A stretch of 64,000 bases of DNA from Amphibalanus amphitrite. Lineage: Eukaryota > Arthropoda > Thecostraca > Balanomorpha > Balanidae. This document shows, in pieces, positions 1 to 11,343 of the stretch. The translations under genes and the position numbers were made by a program. The notes beneath the pieces were generated by a model. The model did no database searches. It was not told the DNA's origin and saw nothing but the letters and a program-made list of their open reading frames with translations. Location of the stretch: positions 62,001 through 126,000 of the forward strand of contig NW_024883051.1 of assembly GCF_019059575.1 (NCBI RefSeq). The letters are read 5' to 3'. Within the stretch, counting starts at the first letter, position 1, and every line of letters begins with the position of its first letter.

Positions 1-525
1 CGATTTTAGTGTGTGCATTTATTGTTCATAGTGGTGTGAAACGTGGTTGGGGTACGACCGACAACCCGTCGGGGCGAATTTCGCACTGGGGTACTCAAAA
101 TTTGAAGAATTTAAGACGTTTCCATAAGTTTTGAAGGTATGGATAAGTTCTAAAAATCCGGTTCTCCTTATCCGGGTCATTAACTCCATATGGTCCAGGA
201 AAGCTGGCACACTACCTTTAAAGAACTCGTTGAGCTGCGTCTTTTCATGTCCTTAATTTGCAATTTGCTTAACATCTCGATTTTTGGCGATTTTTTAAAC
301 ATTTACCATTTTTTGACTGAAAACGCCATGTAGTTACATCACTAAAATCGATATATCTCAAAATTTTTTGAAATTTTTTTCTTAAAAATTGCACAGGAGA
401 CGTCAAATTGATGGGGGAGAAGGTATGCGAAGTTTCAAGTTGATAGCGCAAGCGATTCATGAGTTATTCAAGAAAAACGGAGGGGGGGGGTCGGATCCGA
501 CCCCCCCCCCCCAGGCGGTCGCGGG
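1..525. mobile_element. Right end of a TTAA-flanked piggyBac-like non-autonomous element (left part outside window)
   Basis: The right terminus reads GCGGG followed by TTAA (526-529), which fits the TTAA target-site habit of piggyBac-type elements with ends beginning CCC. Just inside is a hairpin: a G run (482-490), the palindrome TCGGATCCGA, then a C run (501-512). The sequence before it (about 400-480) has the same order of parts as the right ends at 9140-9269 and 46860-47001: a GTTTCAA-type module, a GAGTTAT-like word and a GAAAAAC-purine run. No coding region is visible. Family membership is inferred from structure and partial similarity. The left end lies before base 1. Confidence 0.6.
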
Positions 526-650
526 TTAACTAGTGTTTTTACAGCCGGAATAGCCGAATTGCTTGTACAGTTTGTGAAGGAAAACTCAGGGCATTTAACC
601 AGTATAGCGCCTTTTGGGGCGACTAACGGAGGGAGCGAGGGGGTGAGTCT

Positions 651-1191
651 TGCACGTGCGAAATTTCGAGAGGTACCTCCAACTGACTTGTGCACGGCAC
701 CCTACTGACCGGTTTCTAGCGATGTGCCAAATTTGAAATCGGCCCAGCCGTTCTCAAGATCTGGGAGCGGCACCCTGCACGTGCGCACGTGCAAAATGGG
801 TCCCAACTGACTTGTGCACGGCACCCTACTAACTGGTCCCTAACCGTGTACCAAATCTGAGCGCCATCGGTCCAGCCGTTCTCGAGATCTGGAAACGACC
901 CCTGCACGTGCGCACGTGCAGCAGCACCCCAACTCTGGCACATGGATATGCAGTGCCTAGTGAGTGCCTACCTACATGCCAACTTTCAGCGCAATCGGCC
1001 AAGTAGTTACCGAGATATTGCAACAATTACAAAACTGACACCTCTTCGTTTTGCACGTGGCACGTGCATAAGGGGTCACCCACATGCATCGGGAATAGTC
1101 CAATACTTGGTAGAAGGAATGAAGCTACCCTACAAAAATTACCGTATGTAAATCGGTCAAGTGGTTGCTGAGATATAAGCCTCGCAAAAGC
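651..1191. repeat. Degenerate tandem array of about 125-150 bp units with CACGTG palindromes
   Basis: Four units start near 651, 777, 904 and 1054. Each opens with GCACGTGCG or a close variant, often doubled into the palindrome TGCACGTGCGCACGTGCA. A middle module reads CCAAATYTGAGCGCCATCGG, then CAGCCGTTCTCGAGATCT. Units 1 and 2 are close; units 3 and 4 have drifted. The same middle module is recognisable inside the TTAA elements elsewhere in the window, so this array is probably transposon-derived. Confidence 0.6.
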
Positions 1192-3380
1192 GTCCGCACG
1201 GCCGGCCGGCCGGCCGGCCGCTCATACTCAGAAATTTCCGTTAATCTAAGGAAAGACTCCGCTCGCTTCGCTCGCTCCGTAATAAACGTTCGTTTGGCAG
1301 TTTCGCGCATGCTGAGCGCTGCACGTTATGCGACACAGCATGTGTTCATGCGCGGGTTGGGTCACGGTGATCGGCGACTCGGGTCAACTCGGGTCGCGCA
1401 GATGGCGCAGATAATCCTGGACGAGCCTGTTGTGCAAGTGGCGTGTATGGCTTTGTGCTGGAGTGCTCCGCCATGCCGCCGGTGAGCCAAACGTGAAACG
1501 GTAACGAACGCAGTGCAGATTTGATACCGAACTTACTACGTCTTGATGTGTCATTTGGTTGCCAATCGGTTATGAACCGATGCTCATGTTTTAGCCTTCA
1601 ATGGCATATCGCCTGCTTCAGGTACGGCCGAGTGACAATAATGTGGTATGGAACGGGTCTTGGATGACGTGCGAGGGATGCTGCTTGTTGGAAGGTAATA
1701 TGACTCAATTAGTCTGTTTATTGTCATTCGTTATGTCGAAACTGTTTGAATTTTGAACCCCACGTGTTGCCTAACGTGAAACTGGAATATAGTGATGTTC
1801 CGATAAGCTGATTGGCGTTAAAAAAGTGCACGATGTCTCTTGTTTCTCTGTTTTGATAAAAATCGGTTTCTGTGCTTCTTTCAATCCCCATTAATATCTA
1901 TGCTCTGCTCCTCAGTATCAACGCTAAGGACCTGTTACGTCTGCGACTCTGGACATCCTATGCTTAACGTCATCCTGGAGCGGGTGGTCGTAGCTACAGT
2001 TGAAACCTCCACGTCATTTCAGGTGAGGTCATCAGTTCATCGTATATTGCCCTAGACGCAAACTGAAACAGTTGTTATAAACTTTACGTCTAGGAACCAA
2101 TAAGCTTTCTGAGCTCAGGTAGGTACTGCACTCACTCAACAGAGGGCGCTGCCTACGGCACAGAGCGAGCCACTGCTGTGGTGTGAGGGCCCGAGCTGCA
2201 GCGGGTGTGGGATACGGGCGCCACTGGAGGGACCTCAGAAACGACCATACCCTCGTCTGGTATCGTTCAGATGGTAAGCGTGTGGACATCTGAAGGCGAG
2301 TTTAGCGTAGTATTTTATGTGCTAGTTGTTTCACCACTGGATTATTATAAGAGCGCACGCAAGGAGGGGCGGCAAACGGGCCCGTGGGTGGCTCCACCCG
2401 CCACCGTATATGTAAGATTCAGGTGCCCACTGGAGTCGGCCGTAGCGTGGGCCCGCGACGTTGGCCCAGTGCCGTCTCCAGTGCAGTTGAAATTTCAAGA
2501 TGTCCAAAACCGCTTTAGAATTAGCTGAAGTGATGATTGAGGACCGTGAACCGTCAGGTTACATTTGGACCCCAATGGGCCATATGAATTCAAACAAGGC
2601 CTACATCGTGCTGGTGAGGAGTCAAACATACGCACGCACGAAGTCTTTCGAGGGCCTATAGCGTAGGCTTTAAAATATGGAGTCTGACGCTACGCGCGTC
2701 AGACCCAGGACTGGACTGATGATGCCATTTATCTAGGTAAGTACCTACGAGTATGTATTTCGCGGGTGCCAGTCTTGAAATGCCTATTTAGTCTAAGTAC
2801 ATAGAGCCCACACCAAGCCTTAAAGGCAACTCACAGGTCGCAGGTCACAGGGACTGGGCCCATGGTAAGCAGACCCGAGCGCCGTATGGAGCAAAGTGAT
2901 GATGCGTTGTGTCGGGAGCCCTGGTTGACCGGGACCCGTCGAAGTGTGGGTCCAGTCAGAATGTTGTGTCCCTTACATTTAAAAGCCCTGCGTGCTTGTC
3001 TAGGTTGCCGGAGAAAGACGGCTCTCAGTCAAATATGTATTCGTATCTTATGTTTATGATTATCCTTACACGTCCTAGCATATGCTTCACCCCACTAATA
3101 TTTATTACATTTATTTGTTGGTTCGATTTCTTAAAACGTTTACGATAAATTATCCATCCAATGCTAAAAAATGCTACAGCAATAACCTATTGATATTAAA
3201 AGCTTTTGTTGAACAGAAGCTCCCACACACTCATTACGTCGGTCAAACTACATTCAAAGACGACAGTGAACGACAGTGAGAGTCAGTGATGATTACAGCT
3301 TTGTCTCACGGGAAGTTCCACGTCTAACGTGCATATGTTAAAGTGCTTCGCCAATTAAGGCCTCACCTATACCGTCCTTA
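1192..3380. other. No gene seen; low-copy sequence
   Basis: A (GGCC)n run sits at 1200-1220, followed by a small CGCTCGCTTCGCTCGCTCC block at 1260-1277. Beyond that I see no coding exon, RNA gene or transposon end. The short open frames here have no recognisable protein content. Confidence 0.5.
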
Positions 3381-4020
3381 ATGTAGTGGTCGGCCGGGGC
3401 GGGTCCTTAGCCGAATCTAGGGCAGTGCAGATACGCTGCACAGTAGAAACCCGTGCACTGAGTGAGAGTGAGTGCCTGATAAGCGGCGCACGGGCTGGCC
3501 AGTCCGCCCTGCCCCGTGTCGGCGCCGGGTTTTGCGCGAAAGTCCAGCGGCGCACTACGGCTGACCTGACCGGTCCCTCGGCAGCGCGGTGAAAGCCGCC
3601 GATTTCTGGATTCATATAGACACGCCTGCGCCCACCTTCTGCACGGCAACTGATAGTGACCTGCTGATCGGTCACCGCTGTCGTGATACCGCTGCTCTCC
3701 TCACGATTGTCCTCTGATGAGCTCTGAGAGCTATTCTGGAGTGGGAGCAGCTAGCAGGCCGGGCAGCCGCGCGGTCCCGTGGCGCACCTCGCCGAGTGCG
3801 CGCCACCACCGCCGCCGCTGCGCCGGCCGCTCCGTCGAAGGAGAAACTCGCGGCGGTCGGCCGGCTCGGCGGGACAAAAACACGCCCGAGGCGGGCGGCG
3901 CGCGCAGCTCGGTTTCACTTGTCTCCGAGCGTGGTCGAAAGCAAAAGTAATGACGCTGCCTGTGGGCAGGTTTCGCTTTTCATATAGGAGCCGCGCGCCG
4001 AGGCGGGCTGGCGAGCCATG
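3381..4020. other. GC-rich island with two IRF-like motifs
   Basis: This CpG-rich stretch has no recognisable coding sequence. It contains GTTTCACTTGTC at 3912-3923 and GTTTCGCTTTTC at 3970-3981; the latter fits the GAAANNGAAA pattern bound by interferon-regulatory-factor-type and related winged-helix proteins. It could be a promoter or enhancer, but no transcript start or first exon can be shown from sequence. Confidence 0.35.
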
Positions 4021-4021
4021 A

Positions 4022-4143
4022 GGGAGCTGCTGGAGTGGACGGGACTGAGTGAGGAGCTGCTGGGGTGGAGGGGAATGAGTGGGGAGCTGCTGGGGTGGCC
4101 GGGGTTGGGTTCTGGAGTTGCTCGGGTGGACGGGGATGCGTGG
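4022..4143. repeat. Short minisatellite, four units of about 30 bp
   Basis: Four imperfect units share GGAGCTGCTGGGGTGG followed by a G-rich tail. They sit at the edge of the GC-rich island. Open frames through them are a by-product of the repeat. Confidence 0.75.
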
Positions 4144-5369
4144 GAGGCTACACTGGAGTGCATGAGACGAGTGCTGGAGCAACTTGGAAAGATGGGACAT
4201 ATGGGGATCTGAATAGACTATATACCGCAAACACGGGAAAAATGCGTGAGATTTTATTTGGCTTATGTTTATATCGGACTGTGAATATCTGACAACGAAG
4301 AAACCTCGAAAATGCCCTTAAAAGTTTCCCTTAACTTTTCCATCCCACGCTTGCTCGAAAACAAAACGACCTATATATTCGGAACGAGTATGACGCCGAA
4401 AGTACATACCGAGGGATAAAGATAACGCACGGCCGTCTCTCATCTCACTCGCAACTGACGAGTCTTTCATGCTGGCATTATCGGTGAAGTTTTTGCGGGG
4501 ACAACTGGCCCTTCGCCCGCTCCCCGGAGACCTCTGGACAGGAGGGCCATGAGCTGGAGACCTTTAACCTTTGACCTATGGTCGGTCATAAGTGAACTGT
4601 GACCTGTCAGAGGGGTCACAGCTGAGGGGCTGTCGGTGCCCATCAGCACTCAGCAGTGGTCCGTGACTTCGCCAGCAGACGAGCCGTTACCTGTCTTCGT
4701 TAATGACGGATCAGTCATAGCTGACTGTTTAAGATGACGTATCCCTTTGTCTGGCATTTGATGTCTGTCGGTTAGTTGGCCATCTTCACAAGCGCGGTCA
4801 GGGTCGATAAGTAAGACGTCGTAAATAAGACGTAAGAAGTAAGACGTCGCGATGATACGGGGTTGCATGGGTGGTAAGAAAGTCTTGACCTATGCAGTTC
4901 CACATCAGCGGACGGTCGAGGGGAAAAGTCAGCGGGTCACCCCCCCCCCCCCCCCCCTCCCCTCCTTGCCTGGAGCCCAGACGGCACCGTTATACAGCGG
5001 ATGATGCAACAGCGGGTCCGCGAGACGCCGGTGGCCGGCCCCAGCCGACTGACCCACACCGCCGTCGGTCCACCCCCGCCGAGACGGCACAACTGGGACA
5101 CTGACGTCACACACAGACCGTGCTGACGTCACTGCGCGTCTCGGAGCGGTGCGAACCGACCTTACGGCGCCGTGTAAAATACTTACCGGCGGGGTGTCGC
5201 CATACGCGTCCATCAGGCGTGTAGAAGCGGATCGACGGCCGCTAATCCTATCCGACGCAGAGCGAGTGTTTGAGCGAGGCTTTTGGTATGGAAACCGTTT
5301 TCTCTATCAAGAAGCGGGAGAGAGATTCTGAGGGTGTGGGCTAGGCTTACTACGGCGTTGACAAGGGTG
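4144..5369. other. No gene seen; contains a poly-C tract
   Basis: A run of 18 C (4940-4957) stands beside a GC-rich patch at 4960-5290. There is no convincing exon, RNA gene or element end in this interval. Confidence 0.5.
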
Positions 5370-5703
5370 TTAACCCGCGCACCGACGGGGGTCTGCGCCA
5401 ACTTTGTACCGACGGGGGGGGGGCGGATGACCGCCCCCCCCCCTTGAGATCTCGAGAACGAAGCAAGATAGCGACAAGCGGTAAACGGCATCGGATACGC
5501 ACGGTCAAGATCTACAATTTTTACTAAGGTCATTTTCAGGTCAGGTCAAAGATGACGTCACAGGGGTCGAAAAAGTCAAAATGGCGGCGCTAAATATGGA
5601 GAGAGTTTTTCTCGAATAACTTTCGAATTAGTCAAGATAGGAACAAACTAAGGGCATCATCGTGATCCTCTCGTCAATCTGCATCGAATGATATATATAT
5701 TGA

Positions 5704-5757
5704 CCTCGAAAGGTCAAGGTCAAAGGTTGACCTCAGGTCACGTGACCTCGAGGTCAT
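5704..5757. promoter_or_regulatory. Cluster of nuclear-receptor-type AGGTCA half-sites
   Basis: About seven AGGTCA or TGACCT hexamers or close variants lie in under 60 bp. They include the perfect palindrome AGGTCACGTGACCT at 5735-5748 (an inverted repeat with 2-bp spacing) and a direct pair AGGTCAAGGTCA. Such half-sites are bound by RXR/USP, EcR, HNF4 and similar receptors. Binding here is inference, since the cluster belongs to a transposon arm. Confidence 0.4.
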
Positions 5758-6547
5758 CATGTATATCATTCGATGCGTCTTGACGAGCTGAACGCAATGA
5801 GACCATCCACGCGTCTGTATCTTGTTCCTGTACGGAGTTATTGGCCAAAAACCTTTGGTGACCTTTGATGACGTCACATGACCTCACAGCTGCCCAACAG
5901 CAAAACAGACCTCAAGGTAGTGAAGGTTGATCGTATATGAAGTCATGTACCGTAAACCGGGGTGAGTTGATATGGGGTGGTGAGTTGATATAAATTGCTC
6001 GAAAAATGTTAAAATGTGTGCTGCTCATCCATTTGTTAACCAATTTTTAGTTTTATTTTTCTGTGAAGTGAAGCAACCAATAAGTGATGCATATAGCTGA
6101 GAAAGGCATGCATGTGGTGCAGTGCCTTCTTAACACATTACTTTTTTCAAAGTCCTTTTTTTCTTCTGATTTTGAAACTAAGGAAAAGTCCCCACCCTAC
6201 AGCAAAAACGGTGGATATTCATGGAACAACATGCACTGGGAAAGAAACTACCATCAATTTACTGTTGATACCAGGTAGTTTTGGGTTTCACCTATAACAA
6301 CGCTTTTTTATAATTTTAAGAAAAGTGACAGGTGGTGAGTTGATATGCCATCAAGTGGTGAGTTGATATGCATGATAAAAGCTGATACCAGGCTGGTATG
6401 CATGCAAATTAGCATGAAATATGGGTCTGCAAGTAAGACAAAGTCAATTAGACCAACTCTTCTCTTTTTCTCTCCCCACATCATTCCATTAACCCCCAAA
6501 AGCTTTAGTTTTTTTTTCTGAATGCTTGAGACGAGGCCTGTTAGTAT

Positions 6548-6896
6548 CACTGATGTTAGTTGTCGGACTTTCGTCCCCGTCTTGAGTTGAGATGTTAGTT
6601 TCACAACGTTTCAGCAAGTAACTTCTCCGGCCATAGTCAAATCTGCCTCGATAGTGGAGTGGTTAGAACCGTGGACCATCACCGGGGAAACCCGAGTTCG
6701 CTTCCCGCTGACTTCAGGACCTTTCGAACGGTTGGACGCGTACGGCGCAACGCCACCAACATCCAGGTCCTTCTGAGGGTCAAAAAACACCTGACGAGTG
6801 ACGACGGCCGGATCGTAACTGGCCGAAACGTTTGAAACTAACATCTCAATTCTCAACTCAAGACGGGGACGAAGGTCCGACAGCTAACATCAGTGA
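6548..6896. mobile_element. Foldback element with a tRNA-Asp-like core
   Basis: Two arms of about 70 bp are inverted copies: 6548-6615 and 6824-6896, sharing GTTAGTTGTCGGAC, CGTCCCCGTCTTGAGTTGA and related words. Between them, 6644-6710 reads like a tRNA head, with a box A-like TAGTGGAGTGG and a box B-like GAGTTCGCTTCCC, closest by eye to tRNA-Asp. This may be a SINE caught in, or mobilised by, a foldback. A functional tRNA is unlikely because the acceptor stem does not close. Confidence 0.6.
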
Positions 6897-7231
6897 CCCC
6901 AAAGTTTTTTTTCTTTGGACATACCTAACATGCAAAAGGCACAGCACAACTCCCTGTCAAGTCTCAAGATGGCTCCCTACAAGCTACAAAGAACACTATA
7001 GAACACCTATATACATACAGATTAAAAAAATGTTATAATTATTCGTGGTTTCGAAACTGTCGTTTCTGTATGGCTAACAGCGCGGGAATTCTGATCTCGT
7101 GAAACTGATTAGTTTTCCTGCTTGGCAGTTGCCAACCGAGAATGAGTGACAAAATGAAATGGAACAAACAATATAAAGAAATTGACTGGTGTTTTGGCCC
7201 TCGCCCGTATTCGTGTTTTGCCAGCGTTTAA

Positions 7232-8083
7232 CGTATAGGGGGGGGGGGGGGGTCCGTTGGAATCCCATTGTCATTTGGCCCCTGGTGGAGCTAGAGCTTC
7301 GAGGAAAAAACGAGCGTGTTGCCCGAGACGCGAGGAAGCCGGTGATAACCAACTTTAGGGTCCTAGGTCATTGGTTAACCTTCCAGGCCAGGTCAATTAC
7401 CCAGAAGTCTGGAAAATAAGGGGTTATTTGAAGTTCGTAAAGCGAGGTTATTATTTTTTGGCTGTTGCTGATCACGAATGTCATGTTTGTTTTGATCACA
7501 TGTGTCTTTGTACATTTAGGCCAGGTCAGGTCAGGTCAGGTCAACCAGTAGGTGTCCTGCCGGCTATCCATAGGGAGTGTCAAGTGTCAACCACCACTGA
7601 CGGTGTTGTAACATGTTACGAAGGCACTACAACTACTTCGTAAATGATCAAATGCATGTTAAATTCGACATCGGCCCAAAAAGACCACCCTAGAAACATG
7701 TAAAACTCCAAAAGTGAGCCGAGGTCACCAAAGGTCAATGACCTGACCTGACCTTCAGGTGACCTTGACAGTTGACACCCACAATACTGCATGGGACCAA
7801 CATCATTTACATGTTTGGACGTTACAATCACAAAAAGACTGGAAATGCGCGGATAATGTGACTGTGAGCCGACTGCGCCAAATCGCGATTCCGGCCAAGC
7901 ATGGTCTCGAGAATCAGGTCACAAGTCAAAAACCATTTGAGTCAGGGTCATGAAATCTTTAGAACATGTGTAAAATTGATAAACTCGAGAGGCACTGAAA
8001 GTTTCGTCGCGATCGGCCGCTTTTTGCGCGAGTTATGTGCGAAAAGCCGAGGTGGTCCGTTCGCCCGCCTATAAGTGCGAGGG
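7232..8083. mobile_element. Probable second TTAA element nested inside the TA element
   Basis: TTAA lies at 7228-7231 and 8084-8087. The left end has TATAGG followed by 15 G in a row and GTCCGTTGG; the right end has GGTCCGTTCGCCCGCCTATA in inverse order. The interior carries (GGTCA)4 at 7524-7543 and clustered TGACCT/AGGTCA words, plus the GCGAAAAGCCGAGG end module of the family. The terminal inverted repeat is weak, so the left boundary is tentative. Confidence 0.45.
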
Positions 8084-9273
8084 TTAATTTTGGCTTTTGA
8101 TGCCGAATTCTGTTTTATGTCGCTTATTTCACCTGATAAAATACAGTCCGAATTAGATTCGCTTCACTTCACTTCATAAATATTTTGTTGACTACCAGTC
8201 CACAAAAGCTCAGAAGCATATGTATTCTTTCATTTCAATCCATTATTTCTGTCAGAGGCATATCAACCTTGACCCGCAACTGACAATGTGTTTTAATTAC
8301 AAGAAAATACACTTGCAATTCCAAAATATATTGCCAGTTTTGATACCGTTGGCCTGAGGACACGTGACTAGCCAAGTTCAGAATGTTCTAAGTAAAACTA
8401 AGTATCATAAAGCGAAAAAATGATGCTGCTAAAAATCAAGCCATTTTGATAGCGCTGTGTTGGACATGATTGCGTTTTCATGAATGTGAGGTCTGCTGCC
8501 AAACTACTATCATTATTCTAATGGTTTCTTTCAGGATGTGTTCTATCATCCTTTTTTTAAACACTGGCATTTTATCAACTCACCTCTGAGCTTCTTAAGC
8601 CGAGAAATTTTGAAAAATCCAAAATCATATCAACTCACCCCCTGGGGGGTGGTGAGTTGATATGAACTTTGGCGTTTTAAAAAAGGGGCTTAATATATAA
8701 ATTTTTTATTCATTTTTGCTGATTGCCTCCCCAAGGCATGTGCCATGAAACTGGCACAAAAAGAATTCCGTAAATGAATGTGGCTTTTAAAGAAATCTAG
8801 AATAACCTCAAAATCCATATCAACTCACCCCGGTTTACGGTATGGTATATGGGGCCATTCCGACCCGTTTTAGTGGTAAAAACAGGGAGTTGATTTTTCC
8901 CCATTGACTTATAATGGGGAGGTCGCGAAATTGACCTGACCTTAGGTCACCGATATCAAAATTCCGAGATATACAAATTGTAGCTACTAATGACCTAATA
9001 ACATCCTGCGATTTTCAAAGGCCTCCGACATCTACTGTAGCTCTGGCACGGTGACAAAGTTGCAAAAAAGTGACTTGAGGTTGGGTCATTCAAAGTGACC
9101 TGGTGACCTGACCTTGAAAGGTAGGAGGTTCAAACTTGCACACCATGTGTAAAATTGATAAGGGAATAGTCATACCAAATTTCGCGGCGCTACGCGCCGC
9201 GGTTTTCCCGCTATTCGCGAAAAACCTCAGGGGGGGGGGCGGATATCCGCCCCCCCGTCGGTGCGCGGGTTAA

Positions 9274-11343
9274 ATTAGTAGGGCCTGTTGTTATGTAAGC
9301 GCTGGGTGCTGCTATAGTAATAAATCAACGTTTCACTTGCAATTAAAAATGTGAGGCTTACTTTCGTTGCAGCGGTGTACGTCCTTAATTGGATGCTTCG
9401 TGATACATTTGTTGCATTACTTATTTCATAAACAGAAACAGTTTGCTCATGGTTTATTCGAAGTCGTAACATGGTGCGATGTGGACGTAACACACGAATT
9501 CCAGAGAGAGAGTCGTAAGGATACGCACTTCACGCTAAGCCTTCGCTCCGGCGAGGCGCCTGGAAATGCACTGGATGTTGCACGGAAAGCTCAAGCTAAC
9601 TGTTACGCCAATAACGAGCAGGTTGACTACTACCTATATAACAGGACTGGTCGACTTGACCAGTGTATGAAACGGCTGGTAACATTGAAAATGTGCACGC
9701 CGCACAATTAAATAATATCCGGGTACGCACAGGCCACATCAAACAATAGAGGTCATTTAAAATTTAAAAGGACAGTCAACTCTACGTAGCGGACTGGTGT
9801 CACAGGATTGTGGGGGAAAAAGTAAAAAAAAAGCTAAGGTTGTCCGTCATATCCATACCTAAAGTAGGGTACCAGCCTTTTCTCCTGCAGCGACGTCGTT
9901 AGAGTAATGATAAAGGCGCCTCGGTCATTCAACGGGATAAAGGATCACTGGTGTGAACGTACAACAACACAACTCGGAGTATCAGCTACCGCAGCACACA
10001 ACAACTGTACAATAATGGTAACGTTTCCGACTTTCTCAGCAGACACCGCACGGCGTCTGATAGGTGTCTGCGAGCCGGCAGAGTACGCTGTCTGAGACGA
10101 CACTTCAGACAAAATAATCACACAACATACAAGAACCAGGACACATCACAACACATGCGTAGAACCACACAGCTACGGGAGCATTAGCGTGTTATCTGTA
10201 ACAGTTAATGGAACTTAACAGGAACAAGAAGATAATGGAATTGTCAAAATTAGGAATGATCAGCAAAAAGCTGCATGTACACGAAAAAAGTATGTAGTCT
10301 TATTGCACATTTCAGGGAAGAGTTCGTCATATGTACACACATTAATGTTCCACTCTCGATCTGTCCGTGCTCACAACAGCAATAGAAACCGCTCAACAGT
10401 AAGGCACACACATATTTTACTACTTTGAGACAGAAACATCTAATAATTTACAGGGTAAAAACGGCCGGACACGCTGCTGATATAAATATCCACCATCACC
10501 TTGCGACAACCACTCAAAACAGCCGTGCACACTCTCCTGCTTCACTCGCTTAGCAGATCAGAAAAACACCAGCGCACCATCGCACGTGCGCGCCTCTTCT
10601 CCGCACCTGAATCACAACTGCCGAGAACGGCCCACAACCCGCCTGCCAGCACGGAGCGGCGGGGTCGGACGCAAGAGAACAGACCGGGTCGGTAGCTCCG
10701 CCACCCGGCCGTCTCGGTGCACTACGCCGACCTCACCGTCACTGGAGAGGCGAAATAAATAGGATAACGATCCGCCTGCCTGTCTCCGGGTTTGTACTAT
10801 CCGCTCCGCCGGTGCACACCGTGATTCAGTTGAAGGTGCTCACTCTGGCGGACCCCGGTGCCACACATCCGAGACGACTGCGGGTGAACAGTGTGCTCAC
10901 GACCCCCGAAACCTTGACGGGGAGGGCAGACCGCACTGTGCCGCACTTCGCCGAACAAACTAAGAAGAACGCAGGTGTCTGTAACGTGCCGATGTCTGAA
11001 GATGCTCCCCTGCACGTCTGAGATGTTGAGAGCCGCAACATCCTTTCACTCTTCACCACTGTCCTCATGATCGCTCGAACTACGATAGCCGATTCGCTGA
11101 GAACCTCACTTTGAGAATATGAAAACCAACACGACCGCACTCATTCATAACAAGAACAAAAGAACGATTACAAGGAGATGATTCTTTCTCCTGGAAGATA
11201 ACAACATCACAGTTCTAGGGCAGCGCAAAGTTCCTGAGCTGGCTGCACTACGGTAGCACTTGGGTTTATGGTAACTCATCACCATGGTAACGGTAACTCA
11301 TCACCTTGGTAACCAGATCGGAATCCTCTCTTCGTTGCGCTGT
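9274..11343. other. No gene seen; downstream flank of the zinc-finger gene
   Basis: This probably holds the 3' untranslated region of the minus-strand zinc-finger gene near 11343. I found no clear AATAAA on the minus strand close to the stop codon. Otherwise there is no exon, RNA gene or element end I can support. Confidence 0.4.

Larger units (their letters stand above)
5950..8840. mobile_element. TA-flanked DNA transposon, non-autonomous, nested in the TTAA element
   Basis: Inverted ends read CCGTAAACCGGGGTGAGTTG on the left and its reverse complement on the right, flanked by TA on both sides. The word GGTGAGTTGATAT recurs subterminally in both orientations (6334-6373, 8570-8665), including the back-to-back form at 8627-8665. 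No transposase frame is recognised, so mobility would have depended on an enzyme made elsewhere. The superfamily is uncertain; TA flanks suggest the Tc1/mariner group. It carries at least two further insertions. Confidence 0.75.
5374..9269. mobile_element. TTAA-flanked piggyBac-like element, interrupted by nested insertions
   Basis: The left end TTAA|CCCGCGCACCGACGGGGG (TTAA at 5370-5373) is matched in reverse by CCCCCCGTCGGTGCGCGGG|TTAA (TTAA at 9270-9273). Just inside each end is a hairpin: G9-CGG-atga-CCG-C11 on the left, and a G run, CGGATATCCG and a C run on the right. Interior arms are full of AGGTCA/TGACCT half-sites and contain a long imperfect palindrome around 5670-5790. The arms match the copy at 45178-47001, for example both have CCATTGACTTATAATGG and TTGACCTGACCTTAGGTCA. 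No transposase is visible. A TA-flanked element (5950-8840) splits it, so the element itself is only about 1.0 kb. Confidence 0.8.

Noticed and set aside
6644-6710. Functional tRNA-Asp gene
   Set aside because: The head resembles tRNA-Asp but the stems are imperfect and it is enclosed in foldback arms.
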